NCBI GenBank assembly: GCA_019745415.1
Contig: JAIETF010000026.1
Coordinates: 186,001-250,000, forward strand
DNA length: 64,000 nucleotides
From: Candidatus Obscuribacterales bacterium
GTDB lineage: Bacteria; Cyanobacteriota; Vampirovibrionia; Obscuribacterales; Obscuribacteraceae
Direction: 5' to 3'
Shown: piece after piece, positions 8,210 to 17,036 of the stretch
How positions within the stretch are numbered: the stretch's first letter is position 1
Layout of the letters: every line of letters starts with the position of its first letter
Made by a program: the position numbers and the translations under genes
The notes under the pieces: model-generated
The model's database searches: none
What the model saw: only the letters and a program-made list of their open reading frames with translations
Told to the model about the DNA's origin: nothing

Positions 8210-10302
8210 TATTTCACCAACTCTTTGATGCCGTTCTCTACCTTAGAGGCAAAAGTACCGAAGGGGGCAAACACGGCGGAAAGCTTGCTGGGCGGCTTGC
8301 CTTGCTCAATTTTGTAAGCGATCTCATCGCACTTGTCCGCTTTCTTGGCAAACTTTTCTTGTTGCTTCTCGGGCATATTTGGTTCAAGACTGACATAAGC
8401 GCGGTAATGCAAAGCCGCTTCCCTCATTGATGGCGCCTTATTCTTGAATAGCTTCTCGAGGGTCTCGGCCAGCCCTAGATGAGCCTGGCTTTGACGCGGA
8501 TTGAGATAGGCGGCATTTCTGAATTTATCAATAGCGGAAGGATACTGCTTCTTGCTTGCCAGGTCTTTGGCCATGGTCAGCTCTTGCTGTGCTTTATCGC
8601 GAGCCTGGCTAACCCTGTAAAGACTGCGTGTGGCACGAGCCGATACGTCCTGGCTGTCGGCTTTCTCGCCGCTACCAAAGCTCGAGGCTCTCTTGTATGC
8701 AGCTTCGGCGCTGTCGAGATCTCGAATCATCAATGCCATGTCGCCCACCGAAAAAGCCTGCTCGGCTGTGGTGCAATTGGCGATAACGGTCTGCATTGCT
8801 TGACCGGCTTCCTGGTATTTAAACTGAGCCAGAGCCGCTTCGGCGAAAGCTATACGCTCGGCGTCATTGGTCGGTGTGCCAAGTTGGGTCAGGTCTACCG
8901 GTTTGCCCGACATAGCCCGCAGCTTAGCATCAGCCAGGCGCAGCTCCATGTCATTGGGGTTCATCTGAATAGCCTGCTGAATGAGACCTTCGGCAGACTC
9001 ATAGTTGTTAGATAAGAAAAAGGCACCGTCGGCATCTTTCTGAGCCTTGAGCACAAGGGCGCGAGTCATGCCTTTAACGGCGGCTGCGTCACCGGGTTGA
9101 TATTGCAAGACAAGAGAGTACTCTTTCATGGCATCGTCCATTTTCTCAAGCTTTAAGGCAATGTCGGCGGCGCGGCGATGCAGGTCGACACTGTTGGGAG
9201 CAAGAGCCAAACCAGAGCGAACATCAGCCAGAGCCAATTCTAGGTCACCGCGCATTTCTCTGATGTCGGACATGCGCAAATACGCTTCTTCACTTTCAGC
9301 CTTGATGCTGATTGCTTTCTGATATTCATTGACGGCAGCGACTCGATTACCTTGCAGGCGATAAACATCACCCATGGCAATGTGGGCCGGGGCGCTATTT
9401 TTATTGAGAGAGATAGAGGTATTGAGAGACTTTTGAGCGTCATCAAGCTGCCCTTGCTTGAGGTAGGCCAAGCCAAGCCCATAGTGAGCTGCGGCATTGC
9501 TTGACTTAAGCGAAATGGCTTCGCTGAAATCACTGATTGCCTGGGCTATATCGCCGGTCTTGAGTTCAATCAAGCCGCGCTGTACAAAAGCCGTACCATA
9601 CTGCGAATCCATGCCGATTGCCTGGCTCAAAGAAGAACGCGCTTCATTGAGACGACCCTGCTCTTTCTGCACCTGGCCAAGAACTATGTAAGCTTCAGCC
9701 AGTTTGGGGTCTAAACGCAGAGCCGTGCGGCAAGAAGCCTCGGCCGAGCTGAGCATGCCATTGCGCTGCTGCAAGACGTTCATATTTGATGTCTGCAGCC
9801 GGTATAGCTTAGAAAGAGCCTGGCCGACATGAGCCATGGGCATCTTTGAGTCGAGTTTAAGGGCTTGGGCGAATTTTTCATCAGCGGCATCAAGCTTGAA
9901 CTGCAGCACCAGAGCCAAACCCATACCAGTGACGGCAGCAGTGTCCTTAGAGTTTTTGTTTATGCCCTGGCGAAAGGCCTCTTGCGCTTCTGCATATTTG
10001 CCTGCCAAAAGAAGCTTTTCGCCGCTTGTGACATCGGCCGAAAGCTTGCCTTTAAATAGACGGTCCCGAAACCCGTGATTGGCCACTTTGGTGCCAAGGG
10101 GCAGAGCACGGGCAGCTGACTGTGACACTCCCGCACCGCCTGTAGTGCGCGATGAAAGGTTCGACTTTGTTTGCGAGGCAGTCGGTTTAGACTGAACAGC
10201 GGAACTAGTCATTACCAGACTTAAAGCCAGGCATGCCAAGGGAAAGGAAGATCTCAAGACAATATGCTTGACATTTCCGACTGCTACGCCAGATATACTC
10301 AT
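8209..10302 (-). CDS. Secreted TPR-repeat protein
   Basis: 697 aa from the ATG at 10302 (MSISGVAVGNV), chosen because GGGAGA sits about 8 bases upstream; the frame is open 15 codons further. A signal peptide (VLRSSFPLACLALSLVMTSSAVQS) is followed by at least ten TPR units, e.g. AEAYIVLGQVQKEQGRLNEARSSLSQAI and AAAHYGLGLAYLKQGQLDDAQKSLNTSI. These helical repeats bind other proteins; in the periplasm they often scaffold envelope complexes. It is coupled to the amidotransferase-like gene downstream, suggesting that both work in the same compartment. Confidence 0.9.
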   Translation of the reverse strand: MSISGVAVGNVKHIVLRSSFPLACLALSLVMTSSAVQSKPTASQTKSNLSSRTTGGAGVSQSAARALPLGTKVANHGFRDRLFKGKLSADVTSGEKLLLAGKYAEAQEAFRQGINKNSKDTAAVTGMGLALVLQFKLDAADEKFAQALKLDSKMPMAHVGQALSKLYRLQTSNMNVLQQRNGMLSSAEASCRTALRLDPKLAEAYIVLGQVQKEQGRLNEARSSLSQAIGMDSQYGTAFVQRGLIELKTGDIAQAISDFSEAISLKSSNAAAHYGLGLAYLKQGQLDDAQKSLNTSISLNKNSAPAHIAMGDVYRLQGNRVAAVNEYQKAISIKAESEEAYLRMSDIREMRGDLELALADVRSGLALAPNSVDLHRRAADIALKLEKMDDAMKEYSLVLQYQPGDAAAVKGMTRALVLKAQKDADGAFFLSNNYESAEGLIQQAIQMNPNDMELRLADAKLRAMSGKPVDLTQLGTPTNDAERIAFAEAALAQFKYQEAGQAMQTVIANCTTAEQAFSVGDMALMIRDLDSAEAAYKRASSFGSGEKADSQDVSARATRSLYRVSQARDKAQQELTMAKDLASKKQYPSAIDKFRNAAYLNPRQSQAHLGLAETLEKLFKNKAPSMREAALHYRAYVSLEPNMPEKQQEKFAKKADKCDEIAYKIEQGKPPSKLSAVFAPFGTFASKVENGIKELVK

Positions 10303-10447
10303 CGAAATTCTCCCAAACTTAAGGCCGATTGTGCCTAGGGTACACAATCAAAGCCCTTGATAAATTAACTCAACCTCAACTCAGACTTTAGTCTGACGCA
10401 ACTGAGATCCCGGTCTGAATCAACTCAACAAAGACAGCGTCAAGAAC

Positions 10448-10810
10448 CTACGATAACGGGCGCCAAAGGCATTCGTGCATATCAATTCTTTCTTGCCCGT
10501 CTTTGGGGTCGATGATAAATTTAACACCCTCTTCAACTAGCAAACTGCGCTGCAAGCGAGACAAATCAACGCCGTCGCGTACTTTATGGGTGGAAAAACG
10601 TCCGCTCACATTGACCACGCGCTGCCATGGCACATTCGATGAATTGTACGGCCCAGATGAAGAAGACGAGAGTGCATTGAGCGCCCAGCCTACACCCTGG
10701 GCTGAGAGACGTTTGTCGAGCATATCAGATATATAACCGTAAGTTAGAACCTTGCCTGGCGGTATAAGCCGCACAATTTCGTAGACTTCAGCAAAAACTG
10801 CTTTGCCCAT
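10448..10810 (-). CDS. Alkyltransferase-like (ATL) DNA-lesion-binding protein
   Basis: 120 aa from the ATG one base after the stop of the upstream kinase-like gene. It is the DNA-binding domain of O6-alkylguanine-DNA alkyltransferases: EIVRLIPPGKVLTYGYISDML, GWALNALS and VPWQRVVNVSGRFST. The active-site motif PCHRVV of true alkyltransferases is PWQRVV here, with Trp in place of the acceptor Cys. This is the hallmark of ATL proteins, which bind alkylated guanine and recruit nucleotide excision repair. The longer reading (MLEICRVLEMGRVNS...) would overlap the kinase-like gene. Confidence 0.85.
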   Translation of the reverse strand: MGKAVFAEVYEIVRLIPPGKVLTYGYISDMLDKRLSAQGVGWALNALSSSSSGPYNSSNVPWQRVVNVSGRFSTHKVRDGVDLSRLQRSLLVEEGVKFIIDPKDGQERIDMHECLWRPLS

Positions 10811-10811
10811 G

Positions 10812-13031
10812 CTATTGACCCTGCCCATTTCGAGCACTCGGCAGATTTCGAGCATTAGCCGCCTTTAGACGCTGCTGAGCCATCTGCGCAATCTTCCTAT
10901 TTCGATGCCCTTGCAAACTCTGCAATACATCCAGACACTCTGGCGAATCGATACCACCCGGCTGCGTAAGCGACTCGGTGATAGAGTCAATTAAGGCTTG
11001 ATTAGAAGTGGTTTGCAAAATCTCAAGCAAACCAAATTCAAGATTGCCCATAGGTTTGTCCGGGAAAGATTCGCGGTAGGCAGCAGAGATTTGCGCAGGC
11101 AGAAGAGCCTGGGCGCCACCGCTATCGGCGGCTTCGAGCAAGTAATTAGCAGCGAAATCATCATTGGCGGCAAGAAAACCAAGAACCAAAAACAACTGTT
11201 TTCTTGCTTGGCTATTATTTTCGCTGGCGGCAGCATCAAATAAAGCAGCATAGTGACGGGGCTCGCTCAAATAAGTGAGCGCCTGCCGCAAGATCCACAC
11301 ATCTTGCGCAAAGCTGTTGCTCTCTTTCAAGCGCAGCACCGGGCGAGCCAAGAGAGCCGCCGCCTCAGAGCGACGCCCCTCATCTTCAGATTGCAGTTCT
11401 TGCAAGAGTTGGCTGGTTATCTGCCTGGCGATGGAGGCAAACCGCTCTCTGGTGGAAGGTCCTGAATCACTGTTCTTGAGGAACTCTGCCAGACCGCGCG
11501 CCTGCCTGAGCTTCTCTTGAAACTCGCGACTCTGCACCGGCGATGGCTCGGGCGTTGACGCCCCGCCGACCAGCTCAACGAAAAGCAGACAGAGTGCCGG
11601 CAAAACCGCAAAAAGAAAGACAGCGCCGGCAGCGACAAAGCCAAGAGAAACCCATCTGCCGCCGGGAACACCCGGCGCGGCCTCACCCTTCGAATCATCT
11701 AGATCTCGCGCAGCGAGCAGTTCTCCCAGAGAGACGTCGCTGGACGGAGCTGTCTGCCAGAGAGCTTTGAGACGAGCGGCAACCACTTTCATATCGGCTG
11801 GACGATCTTTGCTCTCGCGCGCCAACATAGACGAAAGAAGTTCAATCGTGCCTTCAGAAACGCCGCTGCTGCGCAAGCGCTCAATCAGCAAATCTCGCTC
11901 CATATCAGCTTGCGAAAGCATTGCTTCAAGCTGACTACCCATGGCATAGACAACTTCACCAGTGAGCATTTCAAAAGCCAGACAAGCTAGCGAATAAACA
12001 TCGGAGCGAGCATCAGGCTTTTGCCCTCGACATTGCTCGGGGCTCATATAACGCACACTGCCGAAAGATTCACCGGTGCCCACCTGGGCGCCCGGCGCCA
12101 CGGCATCGGCGCCGACTCGATTCATGCCAAAATCGGAAACGATAACTTCTAAGCTTTTGTCACTATCTATGGCAGCTTTGAGAAAGACATCATCGGGCTC
12201 GATGCCACCATGCACGACACCATGTTCATGGGCATAAGCAAGGGCTTGAGCAATCTCGTATAGCAGCTGCAGCGAAGTTTTCTCTTGAAACCGCCCCAAT
12301 TGCTTGAGAACCAGCTTGAGACTGCGCCTATGATAAGGCAGCAAAAGATAGACAAAGCCTGCAGCGGTGCCCGTGACGCCGTCGACTAAACGGCCCGCAA
12401 CATCGGCTGTAGAATCAACTACAACACCGCCTGTGGCGCCAGCACTCTCGGCTTCCGGGCGCAATTCGCTGACCGCACCGGCAACTCCAGCATCGCCTAG
12501 GTCAGCACCGGCAGCGGTGACAAGCCCACCAGCAAAGACCGGCATTATCGAGCGATGATTGAGCCTAGAAAGAGAAGTATAGACTCTTTCAAAACGGCGC
12601 CTGACTGTAGGGTCTGCCAAGAAAGGGGGTTTGAGCACTCGCAAGACGAGAGAGCGAGCCTCTGATCTTTTTTTGACCAGATAAGTCTCAGTTATTCGCC
12701 CGCTCGTCAGCCTCTTTTCAAAGAGCAAATCTAGACGGGCTAGCAAAAACTGCAACTGCTCGCCACTCTGCCAAGAAGCCTGCTCAGAAGAAGCCTCCGG
12801 AGAAGAAGACTGCCCAAAAGAATCCTCAGACAAGAAAGACGATTGAAACCCTGGGCTTACCGAAGACTGCTCTTGATCAACATGCAGGTCAAACTTCGCG
12901 GGCTCTTCTTTCAACTCTTTGCAAGCATCGGCGTCAGAAGACAAAGCTACCAAGCGCTGGGATTCTTTCGCCTTTTCAAGCTCGAAGGGAGAGGGGTCAT
13001 TCATAGTTTTACACAGCTTCTTCTCAAGCAT
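10812..13031 (-). CDS. Membrane-anchored Ser/Thr pseudokinase with HEAT-like C-terminus
   Basis: 739 aa. Residues about 100-430 have a protein-kinase fold: VVHGG near 274, SDFG at 299-302, SVRYMSPEQCRGQ, and ARSDVYSLACLAFEMLTGE. Key residues are altered: the ATP-binding Lys is Arg131 (VLRVL), the glycine loop is degenerate (LTSGRITETYLV), and the catalytic HRDLKPxN reads HGGIEPDD, so the catalytic Asp is Gly276. DFG remains. An Ala/Gly-rich insert fills residues 170-225. One transmembrane helix (LGFVAAGAVFLFAVLPALCLLFV, about residue 470) separates it from a C-terminal helical-repeat region. It is divergent from the kinase at 13071; a -10-like TATAGC lies 7 bases before the ATG. Confidence 0.85.
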   Translation of the reverse strand: MLEKKLCKTMNDPSPFELEKAKESQRLVALSSDADACKELKEEPAKFDLHVDQEQSSVSPGFQSSFLSEDSFGQSSSPEASSEQASWQSGEQLQFLLARLDLLFEKRLTSGRITETYLVKKRSEARSLVLRVLKPPFLADPTVRRRFERVYTSLSRLNHRSIMPVFAGGLVTAAGADLGDAGVAGAVSELRPEAESAGATGGVVVDSTADVAGRLVDGVTGTAAGFVYLLLPYHRRSLKLVLKQLGRFQEKTSLQLLYEIAQALAYAHEHGVVHGGIEPDDVFLKAAIDSDKSLEVIVSDFGMNRVGADAVAPGAQVGTGESFGSVRYMSPEQCRGQKPDARSDVYSLACLAFEMLTGEVVYAMGSQLEAMLSQADMERDLLIERLRSSGVSEGTIELLSSMLARESKDRPADMKVVAARLKALWQTAPSSDVSLGELLAARDLDDSKGEAAPGVPGGRWVSLGFVAAGAVFLFAVLPALCLLFVELVGGASTPEPSPVQSREFQEKLRQARGLAEFLKNSDSGPSTRERFASIARQITSQLLQELQSEDEGRRSEAAALLARPVLRLKESNSFAQDVWILRQALTYLSEPRHYAALFDAAASENNSQARKQLFLVLGFLAANDDFAANYLLEAADSGGAQALLPAQISAAYRESFPDKPMGNLEFGLLEILQTTSNQALIDSITESLTQPGGIDSPECLDVLQSLQGHRNRKIAQMAQQRLKAANARNLPSARNGQGQ

Positions 13032-13070
13032 TATCTAGCTATACTTAACTATACTCTCAGGGTAGAAGCG

Positions 13071-15638
13071 TTGAAAGAGCAAGAAAGAGTCATATGCGAA
13101 CGCTGCCGCAAGCCTAAAGCAAAAGAGGGCAGAGGCGGCAGCTTGACTTCCTTTTTGCTGTCAGACCTAAGTTGCAGCTGCGACCAAGTCGAAAGCATAG
13201 GGCAAGCTAGCTTTGCCAAGCCGGCGCGGGCAGCCAACCTTTCCGAAATCTGCCGCCGCTGCGGTAAAGTCTACGCTCCGGCTTCTATGCCGGGCAGCAT
13301 GACCAGCTTCTTTTTCAAGGAAAGTCGCTGCAGTTGCCCTAATCCAAACCTAACCAGCAAGCGAGCTGCCAAACGCGGGCGCGAGCGCTCAACCCAAGTG
13401 CGCACAGCCATTAGAACGCGCTTTTCACTTAAGACCCTGGAAGCAGCGCAAGAAGCTGCAGCAATGGCTGCTTTGCAATCGGGACAAGTAATCGGCGGTT
13501 GCTACGAGCTAATCAGCCTAGCCGGTCAAGGCGGCATGGGCTCTGTCTTTAAGGCCAAACATCAAACCCTTGGGCGCAAATGCGCTATCAAACTGCTTTC
13601 ACCTTCAGTTATTTCAGAGTCGAGCTGGAAACTTTTCAAGAATGAAGCCAAGATTTTAGCCAGCCTGCAGCACCAAACCATCTGTCACATCTATGATTTA
13701 GGCATAGCCCGGCTCAATCTCTCGGGGCGCGGCGCCGACGGTGAAGTCAACTTGCCCTACTATGCCATGGACTATGTCGAAGGCTTTACGCTGGAAAGTT
13801 TACTAGATACAAACGGACCGTTATCGGTTGGTGCAACGATAGAACTTTTTCTAAAAGTTTGCGAAGGTGTATCGTACGCCCACAGGCGCGGCATCATTCA
13901 CAAAGATCTAAAGCCGGCGAACCTCATGCTGGGAATTCGCGGAGATAATCCCGAGGTAAAGATTCTAGACTTCGGCATATCAGAACTAAGCGAAACAGCC
14001 GGACTGACTAAAGACGAGGTGGTAGGCAGCGCCCCTTATATGAGCCCAGAGCAGTTCACCGGCAAAAGTCTCGACCAGCGCAGCGATATCTACAGCCTCG
14101 GCTGTTCCATGTACGAAACCTTGGTCGGACACCCGCCCTTCGATGAATACGAATTCGAATTGCTCGGCAAGCTGCATCTGAAAGAAGCCATTCCCAGCTT
14201 GAGCGAAGCAAGCGGCGTTGAATTTCCAGAAGAGCTAGAAGCAATTTTGAGTAAATGTCTGCAAAAATCACCAGATCAGCGCTATCAGAGCGTCAGCGAA
14301 CTATCGATAGATCTGCTGCGGCTGCTTGAAGGAAAGCCATTACAGTTCGCAAAATACACCCAAATGGAAGAGAAAGATTTATTCAGCAGTATAAACAAGC
14401 CAAGAACCGGCAGAATCATACTGTTCGTGGGAGTGGGTTTGCTGCTTATCGGTTTCAATTCTCTCATTCTCACTGGAATTCTCTTTTCACAACCAAGCAA
14501 GAAGTTTCGCATAAAGCTCGACAACGAGATTATCAGCAGCGACACCGCTGGTGGGCGTTTAGCCGGCCAAATATACCTTGATTCAGGAAACACAAGTTCA
14601 GGAAATACTGCAGCTCAAAAGCCAAAAGAAAAGTCGGCATTCTCAGATACTACATCAACTTATCAAAAGGTCTCAAAATCGAATTCAGACTTCATTGACG
14701 TCTTTGAGACTGTGCCCAGCAAAGAACTGCAAGTGACTTCGAAGAAGAACGAAAACGGCGCCATGAGCTATTTCTTCAAAAACAATCATTCACCCGGGCT
14801 GGTCAATGTCTGCAATGAAGAAGGAACGGTGATTACCTATCTGCCTCAAGCAATAGATAGAATCGATTTGCAGAAAGGGCAGGGAATATCGCTCAAGGAA
14901 ATCAACGGCGACTTTGGATTTTTGCTCAAAACCATAAACTCATTTAGACCGGAAGACATTTTCGGCATCTATATCAATCCTGGAAACTTGCGATCTGACA
15001 AATACCAAGATGCGAATGCCATTCAGGGCGATATCAACCAACTGTCGAAGAAGCTGATGTCACTCAAAAATCTGAAAATTCTCGCTCTGCCGCCGCAGGC
15101 GTTGACAATACTCAAGCAAGATCTAAAGGGCGCCTTTCAAAAACTGTCTAGACTTAGCCTCTCCAATTCGAGCACGATTGCTATGAACTTGGCAGGTTTG
15201 GAAAATCTAGAGCATCTGCACCTATATCAATTGGAAGTAGCAGGTAACGCCAGCAATATTGGTGAACTGGTGAAAGTAGTCGGTAAATGTCCATCACTAG
15301 CGGCTCTTCGCTTCTACAGATCTAAACTCAGCCAAGAAGACATTTACAGACTTTCTCAATTACCCAACCTGCGCAATCTTGATCTAGTCTTTTGCGATTT
15401 ACCATCGCCAGACCGATTAGATTTTTCCAGACTGACAAGAGTGGAATACATGGCTTTAGCTTTCAAAAACACAGATACCATACCACTCAGAAAGATCGCG
15501 CAGCTAAGTGGACTGAAGAAACTAAAGATTACGGCCAAAGACTATCTGGAAGGACGAGACCAAGACTTTGTAGCAGTTCTGCTAAAGCTCATGCCCAATA
15601 CCGATGTCTCGCTGTATCAGAATCCAAGCGCCTACTAG
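13071..15638 (+). CDS. Membrane Ser/Thr kinase with tandem CX2CX22CXC zinc-ribbon-like domains and LRR-like C-terminus
   Basis: 855 aa from the TTG at 13071, chosen because the frame upstream is antisense to the neighbouring gene and because the paralogue at 19825 also starts with TTG at the same point. Two N-terminal modules have Cys spacing CX2CX22CXC with the motif GSxTSFxxxxxxCxC. Then comes a kinase domain with intact residues: GQGGMGSV loop, CAIKLL lysine, HKDLKPANLM and DFGISEL, with GSAPYMSPEQ in the activation segment. One transmembrane helix (IILFVGVGLLLIGFNSLIL) is followed by a leucine-rich-repeat-like outer domain (LENLEHLHLYQLE, LPNLRNLDLVFCDL). It probably senses an extracellular signal and phosphorylates cytoplasmic targets. 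A TATACT -10-like box lies at 13050-13055. Confidence 0.85.
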   Translation: MKEQERVICERCRKPKAKEGRGGSLTSFLLSDLSCSCDQVESIGQASFAKPARAANLSEICRRCGKVYAPASMPGSMTSFFFKESRCSCPNPNLTSKRAAKRGRERSTQVRTAIRTRFSLKTLEAAQEAAAMAALQSGQVIGGCYELISLAGQGGMGSVFKAKHQTLGRKCAIKLLSPSVISESSWKLFKNEAKILASLQHQTICHIYDLGIARLNLSGRGADGEVNLPYYAMDYVEGFTLESLLDTNGPLSVGATIELFLKVCEGVSYAHRRGIIHKDLKPANLMLGIRGDNPEVKILDFGISELSETAGLTKDEVVGSAPYMSPEQFTGKSLDQRSDIYSLGCSMYETLVGHPPFDEYEFELLGKLHLKEAIPSLSEASGVEFPEELEAILSKCLQKSPDQRYQSVSELSIDLLRLLEGKPLQFAKYTQMEEKDLFSSINKPRTGRIILFVGVGLLLIGFNSLILTGILFSQPSKKFRIKLDNEIISSDTAGGRLAGQIYLDSGNTSSGNTAAQKPKEKSAFSDTTSTYQKVSKSNSDFIDVFETVPSKELQVTSKKNENGAMSYFFKNNHSPGLVNVCNEEGTVITYLPQAIDRIDLQKGQGISLKEINGDFGFLLKTINSFRPEDIFGIYINPGNLRSDKYQDANAIQGDINQLSKKLMSLKNLKILALPPQALTILKQDLKGAFQKLSRLSLSNSSTIAMNLAGLENLEHLHLYQLEVAGNASNIGELVKVVGKCPSLAALRFYRSKLSQEDIYRLSQLPNLRNLDLVFCDLPSPDRLDFSRLTRVEYMALAFKNTDTIPLRKIAQLSGLKKLKITAKDYLEGRDQDFVAVLLKLMPNTDVSLYQNPSAY

Positions 15639-15664
15639 ATTGAAATCAAGGTACGCCATGAAGA

Positions 15665-16921
15665 CTAATGAAACTCATACTTTGCCCTTGAGCCAAGATA
15701 CTTTCCAGCATCTTGCTTCAACCAATTCTTAGCTTGCGTATCACCGCAAAGATAAGCATCAAAGAAAGCTATACAAAGCCGACTGATCTTTTCATGCCCT
15801 TGTTTCGCTTCGGCGCTGACTGTTTTGCTTCTGCCGCCAAACATAGAATGGGTGCCGCCCTCGAAGTTAACTAGATATTGCTCACCGGCTCTGATTGCAT
15901 AGAACGGAAGCGGTCTGTCCTCGGCCTTGGTTTCGCCGATGGGCGAGTTGTCTTCTGTGCCAGTCATCAACATGCCGGGTATCTTGATCTTGCCGTAGAC
16001 ATCGGAGGCTTCTCTGCCATGCAAGTTCACCGGCGGGCTGAGATAAATCGCCGCTTTCACTCGCGGATCAGCCACTGATTTACTGACCTTACCAATTGCG
16101 AAATTTTGCCCAGCCATAGCCATAGTCGTGAGTGCACCGAAAGAATGCCCTGCCATGCCTATCCTATTCAGATCAAGACGCCCTTTCAAAACGGCATCGT
16201 TATCATTGCGACGAGCCAATTCATCCAGAACAAAAATCGCATCTTCAGCGCGTAACTTGAGGTTCTCCCCACTTGCGCCTTTGCCAATCTTGGAACGTAT
16301 AGCGCCTACCAGATCAGAACGATTGCCTGCCCCCAGAGAACTCAACATATTTGAAGCACCTAGTCCACCGCTGGCACTGGAGCTGGAGCCGGCGCCCCCT
16401 CCAAATCGGCCGGAACCGAAGCCGCCAGAACCAAGCCCGCCGACAGAGCTCAACCGAGCCAACAAGGCAGATCTATCACCCCCGCCTTTTCTTGATTGCA
16501 AGAATTCTTTCAGCCCCTTACCATCGCCTGTCTTCCATAGAGACTCGTCGCTGCCTGGATGCTGGATATGCACAGAGACATAACCATGCTCAGCCAAAGC
16601 CTCACCAAGGTAAACCGCAGCTTCACGAGAACCACCCAGTCCGTGAGAAAACACAATAACAGGCGCAGCTGCACTCGACTGCTTAGGCATGTAAATTTTG
16701 ACGGGTATCTCACGATTGCGTCTGCTATCAAGCCAAGATTGGTAAACCACTTCCACAAAAGCAACATTGCTATTTTCCTTAGCCTGCAGAACAGAAGCAC
16801 TGCGGACCGCCAAAGCCTCATTCATGATCCCGAAACTGTTAACTGCCAGCGCTATAGCGAACGCCCATAAGAGCCTAACTCTATGTGAACCACTAGAATC
16901 CCAAACTCGACTTGACGGCAT
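15665..16921 (-). CDS. Secreted alpha/beta hydrolase with Gly-rich insert
   Basis: 418 aa with an N-terminal signal sequence (LLWAFAIALAVNSFGIMNEALA). The alpha/beta hydrolase core shows VIVFSHGLGGSRE (oxyanion region), the nucleophile elbow GHSFGAL around residue 265, an Asp in GTEDNSP and the catalytic His in EGGTHSMF. This combination resembles the dienelactone-hydrolase / platelet-activating-factor-acetylhydrolase-like group. Residues about 155-205 are a Gly/Ser-rich low-complexity insert (GGLGSGGFGSGRFGGGAGSS) between core and cap. Substrate unknown; an ester or lipid is likely. It converges with the kinase gene. Confidence 0.8.
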   Translation of the reverse strand: MPSSRVWDSSGSHRVRLLWAFAIALAVNSFGIMNEALAVRSASVLQAKENSNVAFVEVVYQSWLDSRRNREIPVKIYMPKQSSAAAPVIVFSHGLGGSREAAVYLGEALAEHGYVSVHIQHPGSDESLWKTGDGKGLKEFLQSRKGGGDRSALLARLSSVGGLGSGGFGSGRFGGGAGSSSSASGGLGASNMLSSLGAGNRSDLVGAIRSKIGKGASGENLKLRAEDAIFVLDELARRNDNDAVLKGRLDLNRIGMAGHSFGALTTMAMAGQNFAIGKVSKSVADPRVKAAIYLSPPVNLHGREASDVYGKIKIPGMLMTGTEDNSPIGETKAEDRPLPFYAIRAGEQYLVNFEGGTHSMFGGRSKTVSAEAKQGHEKISRLCIAFFDAYLCGDTQAKNWLKQDAGKYLGSRAKYEFH

Positions 16922-17036
16922 AAGCTACTCCCAAAATCGATTCAAAAACCTTCCAAGCTATATACGTAAGAACGAGCCAAAAAGTTCAATCTTTTCTGCA
17001 GATTTAAGGTTAGATGTTCGGGCTAAGGCAAAACTT

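Noticed and set aside
12843..13070. N-terminal extension of the kinase gene up to 12843
   Set aside because: It is antisense to the start of the pseudokinase gene and unrelated to the paralogue, which starts at the corresponding TTG.
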